From AC-32 sp035518635 (GTDB lineage Bacteria; Actinomycetota; Thermoleophilia; Gaiellales; Gaiellaceae), in NCBI GenBank assembly GCA_035518635.1, contig DATIXI010000008.1, forward strand, positions 1-55,589: 55,589 nt of DNA. The letters run 5' to 3'. The notes beneath the pieces are model-generated. The model did not search any database and had not been told where the DNA came from. It saw only the letters and a program-made list of their open reading frames with translations. Numbering within the stretch: the first letter of the stretch is position 1; every line of letters starts with the position of its first letter. The position numbers and the translations under genes were made by a program. Shown here piece after piece: positions 33,633 to 42,529 of the stretch.

Positions 33633-34415
33633 GTGGAGCTGTATGCGGAGGTCGCCGGCGAGGGTCAGCCCGTCGTTCTCGTGCACGCTGGGATCTGCGA
33701 CAGCCGGATGTGGGACCCGCAGTGGGAGACGTTCCCGCGCTCACACCGCGTGCTGCGCTACGACCTGCGCGGGTTCGGGCGCTCGCCGCTCGAGGCCGGC
33801 AGCTACTCGCACGCGCAGGACCTGATCCGCCTCATCGAGTCGAACGGCCTCGCGCCGGCCTCGCTCGTGGCGGTCTCGCTCGGAGGGCGGGTCGCGCTCG
33901 AGACTGCGGTCGCGCGCCCCGAGCTCGTCGACGTGCTCGTCCTGGTCGGCTCCGGCCTGCCCGGGCACGACTGGTCCGACGAGATGGAGGCGACCTGGGC
34001 GGAGGAGGAAGCGGCGTTCGAGGCGGGTGACCTCGATACGGCGGTCGAGATCAACCTCCGCGTCTGGGTGGACGGCCCGAACCGCCGCCCCGAGGACGTG
34101 GATCCCGCCGTTCGCTCGGCGGTTGCCGAGATGCAGCGCCGCGCGTTCGAGCTGCAGCTTCCGTTCGAGGAGACCGCCGACGAGGAGCTCCTCGTCCCTG
34201 ACCTCGCCGATCGGCTGCCCGAGATCGCCGCGCCGACGCTCGCCGTCGTGGGCGAGGAGGATGTTCCGGACATGCAGGCGATCGGAGACAGGCTCGCAGC
34301 CGAGATCCCGGGCGCGACGCGCGCGGCGATCGCGAACGCCGCGCACGTCCCGAACCTCGAGCGCCCGGCCGAGTTCGACGAGCTCGTGCTGCCGTTCCTC
34401 GACTCGGTCCGCTGA
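33633..34415 (+). CDS. Alpha/beta hydrolase inside the pentose phosphate operon
   Basis: 260 residues. Alpha/beta hydrolase fold similar to 3-oxoadipate enol-lactonase-like enzymes: PVVLVHAGICDSRMWDPQW (oxyanion region), RYDLRGFGRS, nucleophile elbow AVSLGGR (Ser, with Ala in place of the first Gly), acid in VVGEEDVPDM and catalytic His in ANAAHVPNLERP. It sits 8 bp after tal and overlaps pgi by one base (TGATG). No pgl/devB-type 6-phosphogluconolactonase is in the operon although zwf and gnd are. A lactonase role is a reasonable guess and not shown. GTG start. Confidence 0.88.
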   Translation: MELYAEVAGEGQPVVLVHAGICDSRMWDPQWETFPRSHRVLRYDLRGFGRSPLEAGSYSHAQDLIRLIESNGLAPASLVAVSLGGRVALETAVARPELVDVLVLVGSGLPGHDWSDEMEATWAEEEAAFEAGDLDTAVEINLRVWVDGPNRRPEDVDPAVRSAVAEMQRRAFELQLPFEETADEELLVPDLADRLPEIAAPTLAVVGEEDVPDMQAIGDRLAAEIPGATRAAIANAAHVPNLERPAEFDELVLPFLDSVR

Positions 34416-35779
34416 TGGCCGTCGCACCCGCCGAGCTGGTCGAGCGGATCTGGGCACGCGACGCGACGCTCTGGACCGGGGCCGACGAGGCGAAGTGGCT
34501 CGGGTGGCTCGACGAGCCGATGCGCATGCGCAGCCGCGTCGACGAGCTGCAGCGGTTCGCCGAGGAGGTGGCCGCCCCCGGCGTGATCGACACCTTCGTC
34601 CTGCTGGGGATGGGCGGCTCCAGCCTCGCGCCGCACGTCCTGAAGAAGACGTTCGAGGCCGAGCGCTTCCACGTCCTCGACACCACGCACCCGGCGATGA
34701 TCCGACACGCGACCGACACGCTCGACTTCGACGCCACGCTGTTCATCGTCTCCTCGAAGTCGGGCACGACACTCGAGACGCGCTCCCACCTGGAGTACTT
34801 CTGGAAGAAGGCCGGCAACCGTGGCGAGTACTTCGTCGCGATCACCGACCCGGGATCCGAGCTCCAGACTCTGGCGAAGGATCGCGAGTTCCTCCGGGTT
34901 TTCGAGGGTGAGCCGACGATCGGCGGCCGCTACTCGGCGCTCTCGGTTTTCGGAATGGTGCCCGCGGCGCTGATGGGGGTCGACCTCGCCCGCCTGCTTG
35001 AGCGGGTGGAGGAGATGGCCGAGGCTTGCCGCGTGGCCGACGGGAACCCGGGCCTCGAGCTCGGGCTCGACCTCGGCGCCGGCTGGCAGGAGGGACGCGA
35101 CAAGATCACGATCAACCCGAACACGGGCGACTTCGGGCTCTGGGCGGAGCAGCTGCTCGCCGAGTCGACCGGGAAGGACGGCAAGGGCCTCGTCCCGGCT
35201 CCGGGCGAGTCGCGGGACGGCGCCGACCGACAGGCGCCCGAGGTGAGGCTGGCCGCGCCATACGAGCTCGGCCAGGAGTTCTTCCGCTGGGAGTTCGCCA
35301 CCGCGGTCGCGGGCTCGATCCTCGGGATCAACGCGTTCGACCAGCCGAACGTGCAGGCTGCGAAGGACAAGACCAACGAGGTGCTGGCTGCCGGCGGAGA
35401 CCCGGATGTCGAGCCGAGCGGCAGCGTGGATGACGTGCTCGCCCGGGCGCGGCCCGGCGACTATGTCGCGATCCAGGCGTTCATCGACCCCGTGCGGGAG
35501 GCCGAGCTGCGGCCGCTGATCGAGCGGGCCCGGGAGACCGGCTGCGTCGTCACCCACGGCCTCGGTCCGAGGTACCTGCACTCGACGGGGCAGCTGCACA
35601 AGGGAGGCCCCAACACGGGCCTGTTCGTCCAGGTTGTTGACGATCCCGGGGACGAGATCGCGATCCCCGGGAGAAAATTCGGCTTCCGGCGGCTGATCTG
35701 CGCGCAGGCCGCCGGCGACTTCGCCTCGCTCGAGGAGCGCGGGCGCAGGATCGTACGAGTGAGATTGGAGGATCTCTGA
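34415..35779 (+). CDS. pgi: Glucose-6-phosphate isomerase (Tal-Pgi type isomerase module)
   Basis: 454 residues; interconverts glucose 6-phosphate and fructose 6-phosphate. Two SIS folds: LLGMGGSSLAPHVL near residue 65, FIVSSKSGTTLETRSHLEYFW with the phosphate-binding SKSGTT, PFDQPNV-like INAFDQPNVQAAK and a C-terminal THGLGPRYLHSTGQLHKGGPNTGLF. The sequence is closest in character to the Pgi half of bifunctional Tal-Pgi proteins rather than to the 550-residue E. coli enzyme. ATG shares its A with the upstream TGA stop, and the gnd start overlaps the stop in the same way. Confidence 0.93.
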   Translation: MAVAPAELVERIWARDATLWTGADEAKWLGWLDEPMRMRSRVDELQRFAEEVAAPGVIDTFVLLGMGGSSLAPHVLKKTFEAERFHVLDTTHPAMIRHATDTLDFDATLFIVSSKSGTTLETRSHLEYFWKKAGNRGEYFVAITDPGSELQTLAKDREFLRVFEGEPTIGGRYSALSVFGMVPAALMGVDLARLLERVEEMAEACRVADGNPGLELGLDLGAGWQEGRDKITINPNTGDFGLWAEQLLAESTGKDGKGLVPAPGESRDGADRQAPEVRLAAPYELGQEFFRWEFATAVAGSILGINAFDQPNVQAAKDKTNEVLAAGGDPDVEPSGSVDDVLARARPGDYVAIQAFIDPVREAELRPLIERARETGCVVTHGLGPRYLHSTGQLHKGGPNTGLFVQVVDDPGDEIAIPGRKFGFRRLICAQAAGDFASLEERGRRIVRVRLEDL

Positions 35780-36762
35780 TGCAGCTCGGAATGGTCGGCC
35801 TCGGCCGGATGGGCGGTAACATGACCGTTCGGCTCACCCAGGCGGGGCACGACGTCAAGACGTTCGACCCGAAGGTCGACGCGACCGCGTCCTCGCTCGA
35901 GGAGCTGGCCGGCCAGCTCGACGCTCCGCGAGCGGTCTGGCTGATGGTGCCGGCGGCCATCGTCGACCCGGTCGTCGCGGAGCTCGTGCCGCATCTCGCC
36001 GAGGGCGACACGATCGTCGACGGCGGCAACTCCTACTACGTCGACGATCTCCGCCGCTCGGGGGAGCTTCGCGGGCGCGGGATCCACTACGTGGACGTCG
36101 GCGTCAGCGGCGGCGTCTGGGGCCTGCGGCGCGGCTACTGCCTGATGGTCGGCGGCGACGACGAGGCCGTTGCGCGGCTGCAGCCGGTGTTCGAGGCGCT
36201 GGCGCCGGGGGTCGAGGCGGCGGCGCGCACGCCCGGCCGCGAGCGAGACCCGGCCCCTGAGGAGCAGGGCTGGCTGCATTGCGGCCCGTCCGGCGCGGGC
36301 CACTTCGTGAAGATGGTCCACAACGGGATCGAGTACGGGATCATGCAGTCGTACGCCGAAGGGCTGAACGTCCTCGAGCACGCGAACGTCGGGCTGCGGG
36401 AGGAAGAGCCCGACGCGGAGACCGCGCCGCTGCGGGACCCCGACCACTACCGCTACGAGCTCGACCTCGCCGCGGTGACGGAGCTCTGGCGCCGCGGCTC
36501 GGTGATCTCCTCCTGGCTCCTCGACCTGACCGCCCAGGCGCTGCACCAGTCGCCGATGCTGGACGACTACGCCGGCCGCGTGAGCGACTCGGGTGAGGGG
36601 CGCTGGACTGTCCAGGCCGCAGTCGAGGAAGGCGTGCCCGTCCCGGTGCTCTCGGCCTCGCTCTTCGACCGTTTCTCGTCGCGGGGCGAGGCGGAGTTCG
36701 GCAACCGCCTCCTCTCGGCGATGCGGAACGCCTTCGGCGGCCACCTGGAGAAGAGCGGCTAG
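35779..36762 (+). CDS. gnd: 6-phosphogluconate dehydrogenase, decarboxylating (short type)
   Basis: 327 residues; oxidises 6-phosphogluconate to ribulose 5-phosphate and CO2. N-terminal Rossmann motif LGMVGLGRMGGNM, then VDGGNSYYVDD, the substrate block DVGVSGGVWGLRRGYCLMVGG and the catalytic Lys region GPSGAGHFVKMVHNGIEYG. About 330 residues is the size of the NAD-preferring short enzymes, versus about 470 for the dimeric NADP enzymes; cofactor preference was not tested. It shares a base with pgi and is followed 2 bp later by the zwf GTG. Confidence 0.95.
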   Translation: MQLGMVGLGRMGGNMTVRLTQAGHDVKTFDPKVDATASSLEELAGQLDAPRAVWLMVPAAIVDPVVAELVPHLAEGDTIVDGGNSYYVDDLRRSGELRGRGIHYVDVGVSGGVWGLRRGYCLMVGGDDEAVARLQPVFEALAPGVEAAARTPGRERDPAPEEQGWLHCGPSGAGHFVKMVHNGIEYGIMQSYAEGLNVLEHANVGLREEEPDAETAPLRDPDHYRYELDLAAVTELWRRGSVISSWLLDLTAQALHQSPMLDDYAGRVSDSGEGRWTVQAAVEEGVPVPVLSASLFDRFSSRGEAEFGNRLLSAMRNAFGGHLEKSG

Positions 36763-36764
36763 GC

Positions 36765-38288
36765 GTGGCGACGACGGAGGAGCCGGCCCAGCAGGAGAAC
36801 CCGCTGCTCGAAGGGCTCCTACTGCGGCGAACGCCGGACCCGTGCGCGCTCGTGATCTTCGGCGCCTCGGGCGACCTGACCCGGCGGAAGCTCTTCCCCG
36901 CGCTCTACTCGCTCGCGTTCCGCGGCCTGCTGCCCGAGCAGTTCGGGGTCGTCGGCGTTGCCCGCACCGAGCTGAGCGACGACGAGTTCCGCGCGCGGAT
37001 GAAAGAGGCTGTCCAGGAGTTCGCCCGCGACACGTTCCGCGACGACATCTGGGACGCGCTGGCCCAGGGGATGCGCTACCTCGCGACGGACTTCGAGGCC
37101 GAGGACGAGGGGGAGCAGGTCAGCGCGGTGCTCGACGAGCTCGACGAGCAGCGCGGGACGGGGGGCAACCGCGTCTACTACCTCGCGGTTCCCCCGGGCG
37201 TCGTCCCGCCGCTTGTGCGCCGGATCGGCACGCACCGCTCGAAGGACGGCTGGGTTCGGCTGATCGCGGAGAAGCCGTTCGGCCGCGACCTCGCCTCCGC
37301 GTGCGAGCTGAACTCGGAGCTGCAGGAGTACTTCGAGGAGCGCGAGGTCTTCCGGATCGACCACTACCTCGGCAAGGAGACCGTTCAGAACTTGCTCGCG
37401 CTGCGGTTCGCGAACGGCATCTTCGAGCCGATCTGGAACCGCCAGTTCGTCGACCACGTCCAGATCACCGTCGCCGAGTCGATGGGGATCGAAAACCGCG
37501 CCGGGTTCTACGAGCAGGCCGGTGCGATCCGCGACGTCTTCCAGAACCACCTGCTGCAGCTCGTCGCCCTGACCGCGATGGAGCCGCCGATCGACTTCGG
37601 CGCCGAGTCGGTCCGCAACGAGAAGGTGAAGGTGCTGAGGGCGATGCACGCGCCGAGGCCCGAGCACGTCGTCCGCGGCCAGTACGGAGCGGGTTTCATC
37701 GAAGGCGAGGAGGTGCCTGCCTACCGCGACGAGCCGGGCGTGGCCGGCGACTCCATGACGGAGACGTTCGTCGCAGCCAGGCTCCGGGTCGACAACTGGC
37801 GCTGGGCCGGCACGCCGTTCTACGTTCGCGCGGGCAAGCGCCTCGCGCGCCACGAGACGACGATCGCGATCGAGTTCAAACGCGCGCCGCACCCGCCGTT
37901 CGAGGACGACGCGGACGAGGAGCTGCAGCCGAACGTGCTCGTGATCCACATCCAGCCGGACGAGGGCGTCTCGCTCGAGTTCGCGGCCAAGGTTCCCGGC
38001 CAGGGGCTGACGCTGCGCACGGTGCACATGGACTTCCTCTACGGCGGCTCGTTCCGCACGGGGATCCCCGAGGCGTACGAGCGGCTGATCCTCGACTGCC
38101 TGCTCGGCGATGCGACGCTGTTCACGCGCGCGGACGAGGTCGAGCAGCAGTGGTCGCTCGTGGACGGGATCGTCGACCACTGGAAGCGCGACCGGCCCGC
38201 CTTCCCGAACTACGAGGCGGGAACGTGGGGGCCGAAAGCGGCGGAGGAGCTCATGCGCCGGGACGGACGCTCGTGGCGGCGGGATTAG
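36765..38288 (+). CDS. zwf: Glucose-6-phosphate 1-dehydrogenase
   Basis: 507 residues; first oxidative step of the pentose phosphate pathway, giving 6-phosphogluconolactone and NAD(P)H. N-terminal nucleotide motif FGASGDLTRRKLFPALYSL, substrate and catalytic block RIDHYLGKETVQNLLALRFAN, EKPFGRD, and the C-terminal GKRLARHETTIAIEF, PNVLVIHIQPDEG and YERLILDCLLGD. GTG start 2 bp after the gnd stop. The opcA frame begins 16 bp before the zwf stop, so the two are translationally coupled, as expected for an enzyme and its assembly factor. Confidence 0.97.
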   Translation: MATTEEPAQQENPLLEGLLLRRTPDPCALVIFGASGDLTRRKLFPALYSLAFRGLLPEQFGVVGVARTELSDDEFRARMKEAVQEFARDTFRDDIWDALAQGMRYLATDFEAEDEGEQVSAVLDELDEQRGTGGNRVYYLAVPPGVVPPLVRRIGTHRSKDGWVRLIAEKPFGRDLASACELNSELQEYFEEREVFRIDHYLGKETVQNLLALRFANGIFEPIWNRQFVDHVQITVAESMGIENRAGFYEQAGAIRDVFQNHLLQLVALTAMEPPIDFGAESVRNEKVKVLRAMHAPRPEHVVRGQYGAGFIEGEEVPAYRDEPGVAGDSMTETFVAARLRVDNWRWAGTPFYVRAGKRLARHETTIAIEFKRAPHPPFEDDADEELQPNVLVIHIQPDEGVSLEFAAKVPGQGLTLRTVHMDFLYGGSFRTGIPEAYERLILDCLLGDATLFTRADEVEQQWSLVDGIVDHWKRDRPAFPNYEAGTWGPKAAEELMRRDGRSWRRD

Positions 38289-39121
38289 CGTCGGTCGCCG
38301 AGATCGAGCAGGAGCTCGCGTCGCGGCGGTTCGACACGGAGACGGGAGAGCCCTACCAGCGGACCAGCGTGATGACCCATATCGCCTGGGTGCCCCCGGC
38401 CTGGGTCGAGATGGCCGAGGACGTGCTCACGGGGCTTGCGGAGCGGCACCCTTCGCGGACGATCGTGCTCTTTCCCTCGCCGGACGCAACCGACGGCTTG
38501 GACGGCAACGTGGAGGTCGACAACTACCCGGTCGGCGAGGGGCGCGAGATCTGCACCGAGACGATCCGTCTCCGCCTTTGCGGGAAGCGGTCGCAGGCGC
38601 CGGCGAGCGTCGTCGAGCCGCTGCTGCTCCCGGACCTGCCGGTCTTTCTCCGGTGGCGCGGCTTGCCGCCGTTCGGGGAGCGGCCGTTCGTGCAGCTCGT
38701 GGAGACCGTCGACCGCGTGGTCGTGGACAGCAACGAGTGGCCCCGCCTGCCCGCGCCGTATGCCGAGCTCGCCGAGGTGTTCGACCGCGCGGCCGTCTCC
38801 GACATCGCCTGGGCGCGGACGAGCCGCTGGCGACGGCAGCTCGCCTCGCTCTGGCCCGGGATTGCCGGGGTCAGCCGGATCAAGGTGACGGGGACGGAGG
38901 CTCAGGCCCACCTCCTCGCCGGGTGGCTCCGCTCACGGCTCGGGCGGAAGATCGAGCTGGAGCACGAGCCCTCCGACCGCCTCGTGGGAGTCGACGTGGA
39001 CGGCGAGCTGACGCCGTTTCCCCCTGGAGATCCGCCCGATCCGGCCGATCTCCTCAGCGATGAGCTCGAACGCTTCACCCGCGACCGCGTCTACGAGGAC
39101 GCGGTGCGCGCAACGAATTGA
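38273..39121 (+). CDS. opcA: OpcA-type glucose-6-phosphate dehydrogenase assembly/activator protein
   Basis: 282 residues. The OpcA family stabilises or allosterically activates Zwf in cyanobacteria and actinobacteria. Seen: YQRTSVMTHIAWVPP, HPSRTIVLFPSP, ICTETIRLRLCG, LLLPDLPVFLRWRGLPPFGE and VVVDSNEWP. The latter half is typically variable. GTG 38273 is the first good start in this frame and overlaps zwf by 16 bp. It is the last metabolic gene of the operon; a sigma factor gene starts 10 bp later. Confidence 0.9.
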   Translation: MAAGLASVAEIEQELASRRFDTETGEPYQRTSVMTHIAWVPPAWVEMAEDVLTGLAERHPSRTIVLFPSPDATDGLDGNVEVDNYPVGEGREICTETIRLRLCGKRSQAPASVVEPLLLPDLPVFLRWRGLPPFGERPFVQLVETVDRVVVDSNEWPRLPAPYAELAEVFDRAAVSDIAWARTSRWRRQLASLWPGIAGVSRIKVTGTEAQAHLLAGWLRSRLGRKIELEHEPSDRLVGVDVDGELTPFPPGDPPDPADLLSDELERFTRDRVYEDAVRATN

Positions 39122-39130
39122 TGTGACGCC

Positions 39131-39661
39131 GTGACGCTGCGGCGCCGTATATCTGCCGTGAAGCCGAGCGCGCAGGACTTCGCGGAGGCGGCGGAGCGCC
39201 ACCTCGACGACGTGCATGCATTCCTCGTGTATCTGACGGGAGACAGAAACGTGGCCGAAGACCTCACAGCCGAGACGTTCGCCCGAGCGCTGGAACGCTG
39301 GCGGCGCTACGACCCGCGCCGCGGGAGCGCGCGTACTTGGCTCTGCCAGCTCGCGCGCTCGACGGCCATCGACCACTTCCGTGCCGAGGAGCGCCGCCGC
39401 CGGCGGGAGGGGCGTTGGGCGCTCGACACGCCCGCGTCCGAGGAGGGCGTCTTCGGCGAAGGCCTTTCGCCTGAGCTCGAGCGCGCGCTCTCGCGCCTCT
39501 CGGCCTCGGAGCGCGAGGTCGTCGCGCTGCGGATCGTGCTCGAGCTGGACGGCGAGAGCGCGGCGCGGGTGCTCGGGATCAGCGCCACCGCGTGCTCGAC
39601 GCGGCTCAGCCGCGCCCTGCAGAAGCTCGAACGGGAGGTGAGCGCCGATGTCGCCGCTTGA
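39131..39661 (+). CDS. ECF-like sigma-70 family RNA polymerase sigma factor
   Basis: 176 residues from GTG 39131; a second GTG at 39158 (giving 167 residues, beginning MKPSAQDFAEAAERH) is equally plausible and has TATATC shortly upstream. Region 2 is visible as HAFLVYLTGDRNVAEDLTAETFARALERWRRYD with SARTWLCQLARSTAIDHFR. Region 4 follows as LSASEREVVALRIVLELDGESAARVLGISATACSTRLSRALQKL. It overlaps the next gene by 14 bp, the usual sign of a sigma/anti-sigma pair. The signal and regulon are unknown. Confidence 0.9.
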   Translation: MTLRRRISAVKPSAQDFAEAAERHLDDVHAFLVYLTGDRNVAEDLTAETFARALERWRRYDPRRGSARTWLCQLARSTAIDHFRAEERRRRREGRWALDTPASEEGVFGEGLSPELERALSRLSASEREVVALRIVLELDGESAARVLGISATACSTRLSRALQKLEREVSADVAA

Positions 39662-40676
39662 GCTCGTGGACGACCGCTTCGGAGAGCTCGCGCGCGAGCT
39701 GCACGCTGCCCGGCCTGTCGCCCCGGAAGGGCTACGGGAGCGCGTGCGGGCCCTTGCGCCCCCGGCCCCGCGGCGCTTCGAGCTCAACCTCCGGATGCTC
39801 GTGCCCGCTGCCGGGCTCGCGGCGATCGCAGTCAGCCTCGCCGTCGCGGGAGGAATCGGGGTGCTTCACAGCCCAAAGTCGACGGAACACGGGACGATCC
39901 AGGCGCGACGGCCCGTGGCCCGATTGGCGGCTCCCGTGCCTCAGGCCGAATCCAAGGCTCTCGGCCAGCGAGTCTTTGGCGCCACCCTGGCGCCGGCCGC
40001 CGGGCGGCTGCAGCAGTACGACGCGAACCTCACCGTGCGCGTCGACAACCGGGACGACCTCTCGAAGACAACGCAGGACGCGCTCCGGTTCACGCGGCGC
40101 CTGGGCGGGTTCGTGGTCTGGGCGCGGTACGCGGCGCCGAGCGACCGCGGTGCCTCGGAGCTCGCGCTCAGAGTTCCCGTCGACCACGTGCAGCAGGCGA
40201 TCGCGCACTTCTCCGCCTACGGCACGCTCGTCAGCCAGCGGATCGTCCTCAAGGACCTCCAGCAGCGCGTGGACGGCCTGACGGCCCGGATCAGCCGGCT
40301 GCGGGCGGAAGTCGCGGCGCTCAAGGAGCAGCTCGGCCGCGTCCTCACCCCGGAGCGGAGGGCCCTGCTCGAGCAGCGGCTCCAGCGGGACCAGGCGCAG
40401 GTGGCGCTCCTCACCCGCTCGAAGGCCGCGAGCGTCCGCCGGGCGAGCATGTCCCGCATCGCCCTGACGATCGCCGACCGGCCGAAGCCAGCTGCCGCGC
40501 CCGGCCGCCTCGGCCGGACGCTCCACGAGGCGGGCTCGGTGCTCGCCCGCGAGCTCGAGGTGCTCCTCTACGCGCTGGTCGTCGCCGGCCCGCTGCTCCT
40601 GATCGGCCTTGCGGCGATGGTCGCCGGCCGGGTTGCTCGGCGCCGCTCGGACGAGCGGCTCCTCGAACGAAGTTAG
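39648..40676 (+). CDS. DUF4349 membrane protein, probable anti-sigma partner
   Basis: 342 residues. A cytoplasmic N terminus (1-47) is followed by a membrane helix (about 48-70) and an extracytoplasmic DUF4349 domain (about 110-285). It shows LTVRVDNRDDLSKTTQDALRFTRRLGG, ELALRVPVDHVQQAIAHFSAYGTLVSQRI and a coiled coil LTARISRLRAEVAALKEQLGRVL. A second helix lies near 303-325, then an Arg-rich tail. The coupling to the sigma gene suggests that the N terminus restrains the sigma factor, although no classic zinc-binding HxxxCxxC motif is present. Confidence 0.8.
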   Translation: MSPLELVDDRFGELARELHAARPVAPEGLRERVRALAPPAPRRFELNLRMLVPAAGLAAIAVSLAVAGGIGVLHSPKSTEHGTIQARRPVARLAAPVPQAESKALGQRVFGATLAPAAGRLQQYDANLTVRVDNRDDLSKTTQDALRFTRRLGGFVVWARYAAPSDRGASELALRVPVDHVQQAIAHFSAYGTLVSQRIVLKDLQQRVDGLTARISRLRAEVAALKEQLGRVLTPERRALLEQRLQRDQAQVALLTRSKAASVRRASMSRIALTIADRPKPAAAPGRLGRTLHEAGSVLARELEVLLYALVVAGPLLLIGLAAMVAGRVARRRSDERLLERS

Positions 40677-42476
40677 CTACTTGACGATCTTGAAGCGGGG
40701 CTTCGTGACCACGAGCCGCACGGGGCTCGACCAGGAGAGCTGCGGCTTCGGCCCGATCATCAGGTTGTCGATGCCGCGGACGCGGTAGTACCAGGTGCCC
40801 GGGGTGAGCGGAAGCGTGGTCGAGGTCGAGAACGTCTGCACGCTGCCGGCCGTCTGCCACGGATACGCCCTGCGGCTCCACTGCACCTCGTACTTGTCCG
40901 TCGCGAGCGTCGGCTGCCAGGCCACGAGCGGCTGGCCGTAGAACTTCGGCTTGAGCCTCGAGGCGCTGACGAGCTTGCCGCTCGGGGAGAGGCCGGTGGC
41001 GAACGCCGCCGACTGACCGGTGACCGCAGGCTCGCTCAGCTTTCCGAACGTGAGCTTGCGGCCTGCCGCGCAGGCGTCCTGGGTCAGCTCGGCGTCGCGG
41101 TACTTGACGCCCCCGCTCGGCCGCACGACGGTCTCGCCGGCGGCGTGGAAGTTGTTCAGGGGGGCGCTGAGCGTGATGTCGTTGCCGTTGACGGCCTGGG
41201 CGACGGCGTTCTCGGCGAACGGCGACCCGATGTTGAGCGTGTCGCCCGCCAGAATCCCGGTCGCGTTGGCGACGGTGATCGTGGTCGCGCCCGCGAGCGC
41301 CGGGACGGAGAGCACGGTCGACAGCTGCTGGTCGGGGACGATGTCGACCGGCATGACGGTCCAGTAGTAGCGGCCGCTCGGCCAGTCGCTGTCCCAGAGG
41401 TCGACCTTCGCCCCCTGGTTGCTCGACGAGGCATCCATCTCGTCGGTCTTGACGACCTCGTCGTCGGCGGTCTTCGAGTCGGGCTCCGCGCCCGAGGGCA
41501 GGAACGAGGTCCGCGCCTGCAGGACGCCGTTGACGTCGGTGGGCAGTGCCAGTGGCCCGCTCTCCCGCGGGACGTAGGCGGGGCTGCCGACGATCGCGCC
41601 GCGGAAGACGGGGTTCAAGCAGTCCTCGTCGCTGAATACCTCGACCCGGTAAAGCTCCTCGTCCGTGCCCCAGATCGACGTGTCCCCGCTGTAGAGGAAG
41701 CCGGGCATCACCTCGTGCGCGCGAACGTGGGACTTGTCGGAGACCACCTTCGAGATCGTCGACGAGAGGGTCAGCGGGCCGGTCGTGAACGGCGGGTTCG
41801 TGCTGGTGTAGATCGGGCTCCAGGGGCCGTACGAGACCGATGGGATGCCGTTGTCGGCGTTGCCGTACAGAAGGCGCATCGCACGGACGCGCCAGTGCAC
41901 GGTGCCGGTCCAAGTCGAGTCCTGGTGGAAGCTGTAGTACTCGCGCTCGTCGGCCATGTTCGTGCGCGTGTTGAACTGCTTGTCGGCGTCCACGAGCCAG
42001 ACGGTGTAGCCGCTCGCGCCGGGCACCGCGCTCCACCGGAGCAGGCCGGGGTAGCTCGGGCCGAGCGGCGCGGGAACCGTCGTCCAGCGCATGTTGAAGC
42101 CGAAGGGAGTGCTCCAGCGGCCGGCGCCGCTTCGCGTGATCGCACGGACGTGGGCGTAGAGCGAGTACGGCTGCCCCGTCATCCACGGGAGCGAGATCGG
42201 GACCGAGACGGCGGGGATCTTCAGGTTGCCGGCCGACCAGACGATCGCGTTGTCGTTGAAGCTGCGGCTGGTCGCGAGCTCGAACTGGTATTTGCGCGCG
42301 CCCTTCACCGGGCTCCAGCCGAACGACGGCGTCCGAGCGAACGTGTGCACGACGGGCTCGTCGGCCCGCAGCATGAACCCGTGCAGCCCTTTAGGAGCGG
42401 CTGAAACACGCGCCTGCGCGGAACTGCAGACGACGAGCGCAGCAAGCAGCACGACACCACAACGGACGCAGGCCAT
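40677..42476 (-). CDS. Secreted protein with fibronectin-III-like repeats
   Basis: 599 residues. A signal peptide (about 1-27, CGVVLLAALVVCSSAQARVSA) is followed by beta-rich repeats. At least three carry the Fn3-like pattern: FGWSPVKGARKYQFELATSRSF near 50, LLRWSAVPGASGYTVWLVDA near 140 and LVAWQPTLATDKYEVQWSRR near 520. A TTITVANATGILAGDTL stretch near 395 resembles phage-tail or adhesin-like beta segments. No enzyme motif or LPXTG anchor is seen. It is probably an extracellular or surface protein. Its stop abuts that of the convergent DUF4349 gene (TAGCTA). Confidence 0.75.
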   Translation of the reverse strand: MACVRCGVVLLAALVVCSSAQARVSAAPKGLHGFMLRADEPVVHTFARTPSFGWSPVKGARKYQFELATSRSFNDNAIVWSAGNLKIPAVSVPISLPWMTGQPYSLYAHVRAITRSGAGRWSTPFGFNMRWTTVPAPLGPSYPGLLRWSAVPGASGYTVWLVDADKQFNTRTNMADEREYYSFHQDSTWTGTVHWRVRAMRLLYGNADNGIPSVSYGPWSPIYTSTNPPFTTGPLTLSSTISKVVSDKSHVRAHEVMPGFLYSGDTSIWGTDEELYRVEVFSDEDCLNPVFRGAIVGSPAYVPRESGPLALPTDVNGVLQARTSFLPSGAEPDSKTADDEVVKTDEMDASSSNQGAKVDLWDSDWPSGRYYWTVMPVDIVPDQQLSTVLSVPALAGATTITVANATGILAGDTLNIGSPFAENAVAQAVNGNDITLSAPLNNFHAAGETVVRPSGGVKYRDAELTQDACAAGRKLTFGKLSEPAVTGQSAAFATGLSPSGKLVSASRLKPKFYGQPLVAWQPTLATDKYEVQWSRRAYPWQTAGSVQTFSTSTTLPLTPGTWYYRVRGIDNLMIGPKPQLSWSSPVRLVVTKPRFKIVK

Positions 42477-42512
42477 CGTCGAAAGGTTTCGGCACTCTCG
42501 GGCGCCGCGGAC

Positions 42513-42528
42513 TCACTCGATCGAGTGA
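42513..42528. promoter_or_regulatory. Perfect 16 bp palindrome upstream of the secreted-protein gene
   Basis: TCACTCGATCGAGTGA reads the same on both strands. It lies 37 bp before the minus-strand ATG 42476 and just after the amidase stop. It is a good candidate repressor operator. The 53 bp gap holds nothing else. Confidence 0.35.
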
Positions 42529-42529
42529 C

